DNA of 18,319 nt from assembly GCA_020724185.1 (NCBI GenBank), contig DYHL01000017.1, positions 1 to 18,319 on the forward strand, in the 5' to 3' direction. Made by a program: the position numbers and the translations under genes. Shown here piece after piece: positions 1-7,096 of this stretch. How positions within the stretch are numbered: the stretch's first letter is position 1; every line of letters begins with the position of its first letter. Source of the stretch: Candidatus Nitrosymbiomonas sp. GTDB lineage: Bacteria > Sysuimicrobiota > Sysuimicrobiia > Sysuimicrobiales > Humicultoraceae. The notes below the pieces were generated by a model, which searched no databases, was not told the origin of the DNA, and saw only the letters and a program-made list of their open reading frames with translations.

Positions 1-1
1 G

Positions 2-1423
2 ACGCTCAAGGACATGCTGACGCACTACCTGGCGCACCGCCGCGACGTGGTGATACGGAGGACCAGGCACGAGCTGCGCCGCGCCGAGGAACGCGCGCAC
101 ATCCTCGAGGGTCTCAAGGTCGCGCTGCGGCACCTGGACGCGATCATCGCGCTCATCCGCAAATCGAAGGACGTACCCGCGGCCCGCGCGGGGCTGATGG
201 CGCAGTTTGAATTGAGCCAGGCGCAGGCCGAGGCGATCCTCGAGATGCGCCTCCAGCGCCTGACCGCGCTGGAACGCGACAAGATAGAGGCGGAGTACAA
301 AGAACTGCTCAAGCAGATCGCCCGGTTCAACGAGATGCTGGCGGACGCCACCTCCCCGCGGCCGCGGCTGATCATGGCGACGATCCGGGAGGACCTGCTG
401 GCGGTGCGCGAGCGCTACGCCGACGCCCGCCGCACCCGGATTACCGGCCGGGAGGCCGAGACATTCGAGGCCGAGGACCTGATCCCTGACGCCGACGTGG
501 TCATCACGCTCACGCGCAACACCTATGTCAAGCGCCAGCCATTGGAGACCTACCGGGTACAGCGCCGGGGAGGCAGGGGTATTGCCGGGATGGCGACGCG
601 CGAGGAAGACGTGGTCGAGCAGATCGCGGTGACCACCAACCACGCCTTCCTCCTGTTCTTCACCAACCGGGGCAAGGTCTACCGGATCAAGGCGCACGAG
701 GTCCCCGAGGCGGGCCGCACCGCGCGGGGGCTGCCGGTGGTCAACCTGATCAACGTCGCGCAGGGTGAGCGCGTCAACGCCATAATCCCGCTCCGTTCCT
801 TCGAGGAGGCGGGGGCGCTGTTCATGGCGACGCGGCGCGGCATGGTCAAGAAGACCGGGTTGATGGAGTTCGTGAACGCCAAGCGCGCCGGCATCTTCGC
901 AATCACGCTGTCGGGCGACGACGAGCTCGTCGGCGTCAGGCACATTCAGAAGGAGACCGAGATGGCGCTGGCCACGCGGCTCGGCCGGGCGATCCGGTTC
1001 AAGGCAGGGCAGGTGCGGGAGATGGGGCGAACCGCCCGCGGGGTGATCGGCATCCGGCTGAAGGGCGACGACAGCGTCGTTGGGGTCGCGGACGGCAGCG
1101 AGGGCAGCGCGCTGTTGTCCGTAACGGAGACCGGATACGGGAAACGCACGCCCTTTGCCCAGTATCCTTTGAAGCGCCGTGGGGGGATGGGCGTGGTCAA
1201 CATCAAGATCACCCGCACGAAGGGCCCCGTAGCCGCGGTGCGGGCGGTGGACGACGACGACGAACTGCTGCTTATCTCCGCCAACGGCATCGTCAACCGG
1301 ATCACCGTTCGCGAGATAGCCGCGCACGGCCGGCAGGCGCAGGGCGTAGCGGTGATGCGGCTGGAGGCCGGGGACCGCGTCGCGGCCGTGGCCAGGGTCG
1401 CGGCGAAGGACGCCGCGGAGTAG
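2..1423 (+). CDS. gyrA: DNA gyrase subunit A, C-terminal part (5' end outside the window)
   Basis: This is the breakage-reunion subunit of DNA gyrase, which acts with GyrB to introduce negative supercoils. The frame is open from base 2, and the family sequence is already recognisable before the first ATG (14), so the gene is cut by the window edge; the catalytic tyrosine region lies upstream. The first ~130 residues match the long coiled-coil and tower end of the core, including the conserved RAHILEGL and EMRLQRLTALERDKIE-type stretches. The rest is the DNA-wrapping beta-pinwheel. The GyrA box QRRGGRG is encoded at 560-580, which separates gyrase from topoisomerase IV (ParC). A later blade carries a related KRRGGMGV motif near 1172. 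The stop is TAG at 1421-1423. The M50 protease gene follows 23 bases later. The identification is secure. Confidence 0.96.
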   Translation, partial: TLKDMLTHYLAHRRDVVIRRTRHELRRAEERAHILEGLKVALRHLDAIIALIRKSKDVPAARAGLMAQFELSQAQAEAILEMRLQRLTALERDKIEAEYKELLKQIARFNEMLADATSPRPRLIMATIREDLLAVRERYADARRTRITGREAETFEAEDLIPDADVVITLTRNTYVKRQPLETYRVQRRGGRGIAGMATREEDVVEQIAVTTNHAFLLFFTNRGKVYRIKAHEVPEAGRTARGLPVVNLINVAQGERVNAIIPLRSFEEAGALFMATRRGMVKKTGLMEFVNAKRAGIFAITLSGDDELVGVRHIQKETEMALATRLGRAIRFKAGQVREMGRTARGVIGIRLKGDDSVVGVADGSEGSALLSVTETGYGKRTPFAQYPLKRRGGMGVVNIKITRTKGPVAAVRAVDDDDELLLISANGIVNRITVREIAAHGRQAQGVAVMRLEAGDRVAAVARVAAKDAAE

Positions 1424-1446
1424 CCGGGCCGGGTCGAGGGCCGCGG

Positions 1447-2076
1447 ATGGGCTGTGCGCGCTGGGCCAAGGTCGCGGGCATAATCGGAGGCACGGTTATG
1501 CTGCACGAGATCGCCCACGCGCTCGCCGCCAAGCGCGCCGGGGGCGAGGTGCGCGAGGTCGGGGTCGGCTTTGGGCCGGTCCTGCTGCGCCGGAAGGTCG
1601 GCGGCGTGGACGTCACGCTACGGCCGCTCCCGCTGGGCGGGCTCGCGGCGATTGACATAGACAGACTCCCTCCGGCGCGGCGCGTTCCGGTTCTGCTGGC
1701 CGGGCCGCTGGCCAACATCGCAGTAGGACTGCTCCTGCGCTACGCCGCCCGCGTGCCGGCACCGCCGCTATTGCCAAAACAGGCCGGGCGCATACAGGTC
1801 GGCGGGCCGCTCTCCGTTCTAGCGCTATTGGCCAGAGCGGACGGGGAAGGACCGCGCGCCCTTGCCGCTGCCGCGGGCGCCGTGAATCTGAGCGTGGGGG
1901 TCGCCAATCTGCTTCCGCTTTTGCCGCTGGACGGCGGGCACCTGGCCGCGGCGCGAATGGAGGCGGCCGGCGCGCGGCCCGCGGCCGTGTCGGCGTTCCG
2001 CCAGGTCTCCGCTGCGCTGTTCCTGTGGTTCGCACTTCGTGCGCTCCTGAGCGACCTGACCGGACCGCGGCGCTGA
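1447..2076 (+). CDS. Compact M50 family (site-2-protease-type) membrane zinc metalloprotease
   Basis: The 209-residue protein has the two signatures of intramembrane zinc proteases of peptidase family M50: HEIAH at residues 20-24 (HExxH zinc-binding and catalytic motif) and NLLPLLPLDGG at 154-164, whose Asp162 should be the third zinc ligand. A conserved GPLANI motif lies near residue 86. Hydrophobic segments surround each motif, with one more near the C-terminus. It is much shorter than RseP-type proteins (about 350-450 residues) and I see no PDZ domain between the motifs, so it resembles the minimal SpoIVFB-like or 'site-2 protease family' group. ATG 1447 was chosen because the alternative ATG at 1498 would leave almost nothing ahead of HEIAH. 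The gene follows gyrA by 23 bases and may be cotranscribed with it. The substrate is unknown. Confidence 0.85.
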   Translation: MGCARWAKVAGIIGGTVMLHEIAHALAAKRAGGEVREVGVGFGPVLLRRKVGGVDVTLRPLPLGGLAAIDIDRLPPARRVPVLLAGPLANIAVGLLLRYAARVPAPPLLPKQAGRIQVGGPLSVLALLARADGEGPRALAAAAGAVNLSVGVANLLPLLPLDGGHLAAARMEAAGARPAAVSAFRQVSAALFLWFALRALLSDLTGPRR

Positions 2077-2107
2077 CCCCCTTGTGGTTGAAGCCGCTGG
2101 CGGCATA

Positions 2108-2136
2108 TTGACACCGCCGCCGGGGGCGCGTATTTT
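2108..2136 (+). promoter_or_regulatory. Predicted sigma-70-type promoter of the tct operon
   Basis: A perfect -35 hexamer TTGACA (2108-2113) is followed after exactly 17 bases by TATTTT (2131-2136), which matches four of six -10 consensus positions. It lies in the widest gap upstream of tctC, giving an expected transcript start near 2143 and a leader of about 50 bases. Around the expected start there is a short inverted repeat, AGAA-5-TTCT (2137-2149), which could be a regulator half-site pair but is too short to call an operator. This is the only good promoter I see for the twelve-gene block. Confidence 0.6.
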
Positions 2137-2191
2137 AGAATGGAGTTCTGCACAGTGGAATGCCATCGAAACACCACGGGGAGGTAACGAG

Positions 2192-3229
2192 ATGCACGCG
2201 ACCACGGCTCATCGGCTTGTGCGTATGTTCCTCGTTCCTGCACTGGTGATAGCCCTGGCATGGGGTGTGGCTATCAGTCCGTCCGGCGCGCAGGTCTACC
2301 CTGAGCGCAGCATCACCGGGATCATCCAGTGGGGCGCCGGCGGAACGACCGACCGGGTGTCGCGCCGGATCACTCCCCTGGCCGAGCGAGGGTTGGGCCA
2401 GCGGATCGTGCTCAGCAACATGACCGGGGCCACCGGCGCGGTGGGCATGCAGTACGTCTTCGATCAGCGGGCAGACGGCTACACGCTGCTCTACGCCGCG
2501 GAGAATCCCACCCTCTACGGCGTCCTGGACATCTCCCCCCGCAACTTCGATGAGTTCGAGCCCGTCAGCCTGATGGCGCGCAGCGTCCCGGTGGTGGTCG
2601 TGAGAAGCGATTCCAGGCTGCGCTACCTCACGGAATTGATCCATTTGGCCAAACAGCAGCCCGGCCAGGTCAAGGCCGGCTCGACGGGAATCGGTGGCGT
2701 GCCCTTCGTAGTGGGGGCCATGATGACCGCGGTCAGCGGGGTGAAGTTCAACCCGATTCCGTTCGATGGCGACGGCCCGGCCATACCGGCCCTTCTGGGC
2801 GGACACATAGACTTCCACGTTTCGGTCCTTGCGGCGGTGGCCGAGCACATGCGCGCCGGGCGGATGCGGGCCCTTGCCGTCATTGACAACGTGCCCTCGG
2901 ACGTCGCTCCCGGCGTGCCGGCCCTGGGCCAGATGATGCCCGAATACCGCCCTTACCTGCCCTGGGGGCCGTTCTTCGGTGTGTGGGTCAAGAAGGGAAC
3001 GCCCGCGCCTGCGGTGCGGCGGCTGGTTGACTCGTTCAGACCCGCCGTGGCCGCCGAGGATACCAGGGAGTTCCTGGACCTCATCGGTGCCGTCCCGATA
3101 AACCTTTCGGGCGACGAGGCAGTGCGTTGGGTCAAGCAGTGGCAGTCGGTGACCGCCTGGTTGCTCCACGACGCCAAGGCGACCCAGAAGTCGCCGGAGA
3201 TGTTCGGAATCCCACGGCCTCGCCGGTAG
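2192..3229 (+). CDS. tctC: TctC-type solute-binding protein of a tripartite tricarboxylate transporter
   Basis: This is the extracytoplasmic receptor of a TTT system: it captures a carboxylate (citrate in the classic TctABC) and delivers it to the TctA/TctB membrane pair. The ATG at 2192 has GGGGAGG 6-8 bases upstream, which rules out an in-frame start at 2084 that would add 36 unrelated residues. The 345-residue product starts with a signal peptide (basic residues at 8 and 11, hydrophobic 12-28, likely cleavage after Ala33). Mature YPERSITGIIQ and GAGGTTD (48-54) match the N-terminal family signature, and a GSTGIGG-type loop and a DFHVSVLAA-type segment follow as expected. Length is normal. 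tctB follows after 8 bases. Members of this family bind many different acids, so the ligand cannot be named from sequence. Confidence 0.93.
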   Translation: MHATTAHRLVRMFLVPALVIALAWGVAISPSGAQVYPERSITGIIQWGAGGTTDRVSRRITPLAERGLGQRIVLSNMTGATGAVGMQYVFDQRADGYTLLYAAENPTLYGVLDISPRNFDEFEPVSLMARSVPVVVVRSDSRLRYLTELIHLAKQQPGQVKAGSTGIGGVPFVVGAMMTAVSGVKFNPIPFDGDGPAIPALLGGHIDFHVSVLAAVAEHMRAGRMRALAVIDNVPSDVAPGVPALGQMMPEYRPYLPWGPFFGVWVKKGTPAPAVRRLVDSFRPAVAAEDTREFLDLIGAVPINLSGDEAVRWVKQWQSVTAWLLHDAKATQKSPEMFGIPRPRR

Positions 3230-3237
3230 ACCCGGCG

Positions 3238-3681
3238 ATGTCCGGCGACAGGCGACGGCTGTCGGCACACCTGCAGCCAGCGGGCATTGTTGCACTGGCA
3301 GGGTTCGTGTTCTTCAAGGCGAGCCGGATGTCCAACTTTGGACACGACCCCGGCTCGCCTGGCGTCTTCCCGGCACTGGTCGCCATGGTCCTGTTGCTGT
3401 GCGCCCTGTTGATCTGGCAGGAGAGTACGGCAGGGACAGCCTCGCCGGCTTCTGACGGCGGGGCCGTAAGGTCCACGGCCCTGATTGCCGCCCTGATGGC
3501 CGTCCTCTACGGGGTAGTGCTTCGCAAGCTGGGTTTCGTGGGCGCATCGTTCCTGTATCTGGCCGTCTCATTCATGTGGCTGCGCGCAACCACCTGGTGG
3601 AAGTCCATCCTGCTGGCGGTCGCGGCCGTGGCATTTACGTTTGTGGTGTTCCGGCACGTGTTCCTGGTGCTCCTGCCCTAA
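3238..3681 (+). CDS. tctB: TctB-type small membrane subunit of the TTT transporter
   Basis: This 147-residue protein is the small integral membrane subunit that pairs with TctA. It has four predicted membrane segments (about residues 14-26, 43-61, 78-113 as a hairpin, and 119-145). The DPGSPGVFP stretch (37-45) before the second segment matches the family's conserved 'dpGpgxFP' loop. Sequence conservation in TctB is low, so the call rests on topology, this loop and the position between tctC and tctA. ATG 3238 lies 8 bases after the tctC stop. No convincing ribosome-binding site is visible, so translation may depend on coupling to tctC. Longer in-frame starts overlapping tctC would add a non-hydrophobic leader and are unlikely. 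Confidence 0.85.
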   Translation: MSGDRRRLSAHLQPAGIVALAGFVFFKASRMSNFGHDPGSPGVFPALVAMVLLLCALLIWQESTAGTASPASDGGAVRSTALIAALMAVLYGVVLRKLGFVGASFLYLAVSFMWLRATTWWKSILLAVAAVAFTFVVFRHVFLVLLP

Positions 3682-3686
3682 GGAGG
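3681..3686 (+). promoter_or_regulatory. Ribosome-binding site pointing to a non-standard tctA start (ATC)
   Basis: AGGAGG overlaps the tctB stop codon. Seven bases downstream lies ATC (3694) in the tctA frame. No ATG, GTG or TTG occurs in frame between the tctB stop (3679-3681) and GTG 3757, which is too far away for this site. ATC is therefore the start this site predicts. Confidence 0.5.
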
Positions 3687-3693
3687 GACCGTC

Positions 3694-5601
3694 ATCGAAC
3701 TTGCGCTGCAGGTCTTCCGGGAGTTCCTTACCCCGCAGAACGTCGCGCTGTCCGCCGTGGGCGTGGTGGCCGGGATCGTCGTGGGCGCGATCCCAGGGCT
3801 GTCGGTCACCATGGCCACGGCGCTGCTGGTGTCCATGACATATGCGTGGGACACCAAGCCGGCTCTGGCGATGATGCTGGGAATCTATGCCGGCGGCGTC
3901 TACGGCGGGTCGCGTTCGGCGATCCTGATCAACATCCCAGGGACGCCTTCGGCCGTCGCCACCGGTTTCGACGGCTACCCCCTGGCCCAGCAGGGCGAGT
4001 CAGGCATGGTCATCGGCGTCGCGACCGTGCAGTCGTTCGTCGGCGGCATCCTGGGCCTTACAGCCCTGGTGGTGGCCGGCCCACTCATCTCCGAGTTTGC
4101 GTTGAAGTTCGCACCCAGGGACTACTTCCTGCTGGTGGCGATGGGGCTGTCACTCGTCAGCAGGCTCGGAGCGAAGTCAATGCCGCGAGCCCTCATTGCC
4201 GCGGCCGGGGGCGTGCTGGTCGGTCTGGTGGGCATGGACCCGGTGACGGGCGAAGGCCGATTCACCTTCGGGCTGCCCCTGCTGATCGGCGGCGTGCACT
4301 TCATCGCGGTCCTCATCGGTCTGTTCGGCCTGTCCGAGGTGTTCTACCAGTTGGGCAAGGTCGGCCGCGGCACCGTGCCTCAGATCCAGATCCCGGAGGT
4401 CGGCCGGATCGTGCCGTCGTGGGCGTTCGTGCTGCGGTTCCTGCCGCTCAGCCTGCGCACATCCGTGATAGGCGTCATCGTCGGTACGCTGCCGGGCACC
4501 GGGGGAGAGATCGCGGCCCTGCTGGCCTACGACCATGCCAAACGGACGGTGCGCAAACCCACGCGGCCGTTCGGACAGGGCGCCATCGAGGGCGTGGTGG
4601 CCCCGGAGACCGCCAACAACGCCGCCATTGGGGGAGCCCTGATCCCCATGCTAACGCTGGGGATCCCCGGGGACGCTGTCACCGCGGTGCTCATCGGCGC
4701 CCTGTTCATCCACGGGCTGCGCCCAGGGCCATTGCTCATGGTGGAGATGCCGGACCTGTTCTGGTTCATCGTGGGATCCTACGCGATGGCCAATGTCTTC
4801 CTGTTGATCTTTGGGTTGATGGCGGTCCGTCCGTTCGTGAAGCTCGTCAACGTCAACAAGAAGATCCTGATGCCCATGATCGCGCTGATCTCGGTCGTGG
4901 GCACATACGCCATTCAGAACAACATCTACGACGTCTTCTGGATGATCGGGTTCGGCGTTCTGGGGTACTTCATGAAACTGAGCGACTATCCGGTAGGACC
5001 CATGGTGCTGGGCGTCATTCTGGGACCGCTCGCCGACATCAACTTCCGGAGGGCGATCATCTCGGTCCGGGGAAGCGTGCCCGCGTTCCTGACGGAACTC
5101 GTCATCAACCCCATCAGCCTGATCCTGACGATCATGCTGCTGGCCGCGTTCATTCCAAAGTTGCCAGAGGGAGGGGTCCTGGGCTGGCTGCGGCGCTTGC
5201 CGCGGTTGGGAAAGAGGGGGGGTGCACGATGTCGCATCGACCGATCACTCCTGAAGAAATCGCTCATGTCGACGAGCTCGTGGCGCGCGGGCGCGCGGCG
5301 CTCCGGGCGTTCGAAGGTGCCACCCAGGAACAGGTGGACCGGCTCTGCCAGGCGGTGGCGTGGGCGGTCGCGAACGAGAAGACCTTCACGCGCCTCGCCC
5401 ACATGGGGGTTGAGGAGAGCGGCATCGGCGACCCCGAGAGCCGGGTCGGGAAGCGCTTCAAGGTCATGGGAATCCTGCGAGACGTCCTGCGGCAGAAGAG
5501 CATCGGCGTCATCGAGGAACTTCCGGAGAAGGGCATCGTCAAGTACGGCAAGCCGGTGGGCCTCATTGCCTCGCTCGTCCCCACCACCAACCCCGAGCTG
5601 A
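3694..5601 (+). CDS. tctA: TctA-type large membrane subunit of the TTT transporter, with abnormal start and 3' end
   Basis: TctA is the large permease subunit that moves the acid across the membrane with a cation gradient. The duplicated family signatures are clear: the first half has PGLSVTMATALL, YGGSRSAILINIPGTPSA and TGFDGYPLA; the second has PGTGGEIAALLAYDHAKR, GVVAPETANNAAIGGALIP and TLGIPGD followed by HGLRPGPLL. About twelve hydrophobic segments are present. The start is uncertain: the best ribosome-binding site predicts ATC 3694, while GTG 3757 is the first standard start but would remove about 21 residues, including the conserved LTPQN helix. The conserved protein ends near base 5225 (about 510 residues, normal length), yet the frame has no stop until 5601, adding about 125 arginine- and serine-rich residues read out of frame through the next gene. 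A one-base indel in a G7 run at 5216-5222 is the simplest explanation. Confidence 0.88.
   Translation: MELALQVFREFLTPQNVALSAVGVVAGIVVGAIPGLSVTMATALLVSMTYAWDTKPALAMMLGIYAGGVYGGSRSAILINIPGTPSAVATGFDGYPLAQQGESGMVIGVATVQSFVGGILGLTALVVAGPLISEFALKFAPRDYFLLVAMGLSLVSRLGAKSMPRALIAAAGGVLVGLVGMDPVTGEGRFTFGLPLLIGGVHFIAVLIGLFGLSEVFYQLGKVGRGTVPQIQIPEVGRIVPSWAFVLRFLPLSLRTSVIGVIVGTLPGTGGEIAALLAYDHAKRTVRKPTRPFGQGAIEGVVAPETANNAAIGGALIPMLTLGIPGDAVTAVLIGALFIHGLRPGPLLMVEMPDLFWFIVGSYAMANVFLLIFGLMAVRPFVKLVNVNKKILMPMIALISVVGTYAIQNNIYDVFWMIGFGVLGYFMKLSDYPVGPMVLGVILGPLADINFRRAIISVRGSVPAFLTELVINPISLILTIMLLAAFIPKLPEGGVLGWLRRLPRLGKRGGARCRIDRSLLKKSLMSTSSWRAGARRSGRSKVPPRNRWTGSARRWRGRSRTRRPSRASPTWGLRRAASATPRAGSGSASRSWESCETSCGRRASASSRNFRRRASSSTASRWASLPRSSPPPTPS
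5216..5222 (+). other. G7 homopolymer, suspected frameshift site at the end of tctA
   Basis: Seven consecutive G residues occur exactly where TctA homology ends, just before the ATG (5229) of the next gene. Removing one G would stop tctA at TGA 5252-5254, giving an ordinary 26-base overlap with the aldehyde dehydrogenase gene. As written, the overlap is 373 bases. The run also serves as part of the downstream gene's ribosome-binding site. Confidence 0.5.
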
Positions 5602-6638
5602 CGCCGCCCGGCGTCGGGATCTTTGCCATCAAGTGTCGGGACGCGGTCATCTTCTCGCCGCACCCGCGCAGCAAGAACACCACCCGCGAGACCGTCGAGA
5701 TCATGCGCCGCGCCCTGGCCCGCGAAGGGGCTCCGATCGACCTCCTTCAGTGCGTCGAGCGTTCGAGCATCCCCGCCGCCCAGTACCTGATGACCCGGGC
5801 CGATATGGTCCAGGCAACCGGCGGGCGCGATATGGTCAAGGCCGCGTACACCTCCGGGACGCCGGCCTATGGCGTCGGAGCCGGCAACTCAACGATGGTC
5901 ATCGACGAGACCGCGGACGTCGCCGAGGCGGCCCGAAATACCCGGATCAGCAAGATGTCCGACTTCGGCTCCGGCTGCTCGGCCGACGGCAATCTCGTCG
6001 TCGAGGCCGGAATCTACGAGGCGCTGCGCGACTGCCTCGTGGCGGAGGGCGGCCACCTCGCCACGGCCGAGGAGGCGGCGAAGCTGCGGGCGATCCTCTG
6101 GGACGACGAGGGCCACCGGAGGCCGGACACAATCGCGATCTCGGCCCAGAAGCTGGCCGAGAAGGCTGGTTTCGAGGTCGCTTTGGATAGGCGCTTCTTC
6201 ATTGTCGAGCAGACCGACATCGGGCTGCACAACCCGTTCAGCTCCGAGAAGCTCGGCGTGGTCCTGTCGATGTTCCGCTATCGTGGCTTCGACGAGGCCC
6301 TCGAGATGGTCAGGGCCATCTACGAGGTCGGCGGCAAGGGCCATTCCTGCGGCATCTACTCGTTCAACGACGACCACATCGACCGGCTGGCGCGCCTGGC
6401 GCCCGTGAGCCGGATCATGGTCCGTCAGCCGCAGTCGAAGGCGAACGCCGGCGCCTTCAACAACGGGATGCCGATGACCTCGAGCCTCGGGTGCGGGACC
6501 TGGGGTGGCAACATTACCTCGGAGAACATCCACCTCAAGCACTACTTGAACACCACCTGGGTGAGCCGCCCGACTCCCGAGGATCGGCCGTCCGAGCAGG
6601 AGCTCTTCGGCGAGTTCTATGGGATGCCCGTCGACTGA
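5229..6638 (+). CDS. CoA-acylating aldehyde dehydrogenase (sulfoacetaldehyde dehydrogenase/AdhE-N/EutE-like)
   Basis: The 469-residue protein belongs to the aldehyde dehydrogenase superfamily group that makes an acyl-CoA from an aldehyde, CoA and NAD(P)+ (or the reverse). PVGLIASLVPTTNPELTPP corresponds to the nucleotide-binding 'VPTTNP' stretch of AdhE, EutE and PduP. Cys250 in GSGCSADGN aligns with the catalytic cysteine (SCSxEN in relatives). ATGGRDMVKAAY and GTPAYGVGAGN are further family motifs, and the C-terminal LGCGTWGGN...HYLN stretch is typical of the acylating clade. From memory, the closest described relative is SauS, the acylating sulfoacetaldehyde dehydrogenase, but I cannot show the true substrate. 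ATG 5229 is preceded by a G-rich ribosome-binding site. The cupin gene follows 35 bases later. Cytoplasmic; NAD(P) preference cannot be read. Confidence 0.85.
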   Translation: MSHRPITPEEIAHVDELVARGRAALRAFEGATQEQVDRLCQAVAWAVANEKTFTRLAHMGVEESGIGDPESRVGKRFKVMGILRDVLRQKSIGVIEELPEKGIVKYGKPVGLIASLVPTTNPELTPPGVGIFAIKCRDAVIFSPHPRSKNTTRETVEIMRRALAREGAPIDLLQCVERSSIPAAQYLMTRADMVQATGGRDMVKAAYTSGTPAYGVGAGNSTMVIDETADVAEAARNTRISKMSDFGSGCSADGNLVVEAGIYEALRDCLVAEGGHLATAEEAAKLRAILWDDEGHRRPDTIAISAQKLAEKAGFEVALDRRFFIVEQTDIGLHNPFSSEKLGVVLSMFRYRGFDEALEMVRAIYEVGGKGHSCGIYSFNDDHIDRLARLAPVSRIMVRQPQSKANAGAFNNGMPMTSSLGCGTWGGNITSENIHLKHYLNTTWVSRPTPEDRPSEQELFGEFYGMPVD

Positions 6639-6673
6639 TGTGTTCATAGGACGTGACTAAGGAGGGGTGCGCA

Positions 6674-7069
6674 ATGAGCGTCACGCAGCAGGCCGGCATT
6701 AAGGTGATCCGCACGTTCGCCGAGGGTAAGCAGTCCTGGATCGGCCTCGAGGACCCGGGGTTCCGCCGCAAGGTGTTCCGGACCGTGGACGGTGAGCTCT
6801 GCGGCTCCGAGTTCCTGGTCACCGGGATCGCCGTCTTCCCGCAGGGCGAGTCGAGCTCGATGCACGAGCACCCCGGATCCGAGGAGATCAACGTGGTCCT
6901 CTCGGGCAGCGGGGAGGCGGTCGCCGCCGACGGCAACCGGCAGCCGTTCGGCCCGCACGACATGATGTTCGTGCCCAAGGGCCTCAAGCACCAGCACGTC
7001 AACACGGGCACTGAGCCGCTGGTGCTTCTGTGGGCCTACACACCGCCGGGAGAGAACCCACCTACGTAG
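6674..7069 (+). CDS. Small single-domain cupin protein
   Basis: The 131-residue protein has both cupin motifs. Motif 1 is GESSSMHEHPGSEE followed by a GSG turn, with His64, His66 and Glu70 as likely metal ligands. Motif 2 is GPHDMMFVPKGLKHQHVNTG, giving PxG, His and Asn. ATG 6674 is preceded by AAGGAGG (6659-6665) at 8 bases, so I prefer it to the in-frame GTG at 6653. Cupins of this size range from isomerases and dioxygenases to small-molecule sensors, so no reaction is assigned. Its place between the aldehyde dehydrogenase and aroD suggests a role on a pathway intermediate, for example as an isomerase or lyase, but that is inference from position only. Confidence 0.88.
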   Translation: MSVTQQAGIKVIRTFAEGKQSWIGLEDPGFRRKVFRTVDGELCGSEFLVTGIAVFPQGESSSMHEHPGSEEINVVLSGSGEAVAADGNRQPFGPHDMMFVPKGLKHQHVNTGTEPLVLLWAYTPPGENPPT

Positions 7070-7096
7070 CGGGAGGCCCTTTGGGGGGCGAGGCCG

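Noticed and set aside
2135..3295. Open frame of about 386 residues on the - strand opposite tctC
   Set aside because: It lies wholly antisense to a clear TctC gene, has no recognisable motif and has the His/Arg/Gly-rich composition expected of antisense frames in G+C-rich DNA.
3576..5228. Long open + frame leading into the aldehyde dehydrogenase, which would give a protein of about 1020 residues
   Set aside because: The upstream part is out of frame with tctB and tctA, is rich in Arg, Gly and Pro, and shows no family motif. The TctA signatures in another frame are unmistakable. The real gene starts at ATG 5229.
5889..6647. Open frame of about 252 residues on the - strand opposite the aldehyde dehydrogenase
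   Set aside because: It is antisense to a well-supported gene and has no motif or ribosome-binding site.
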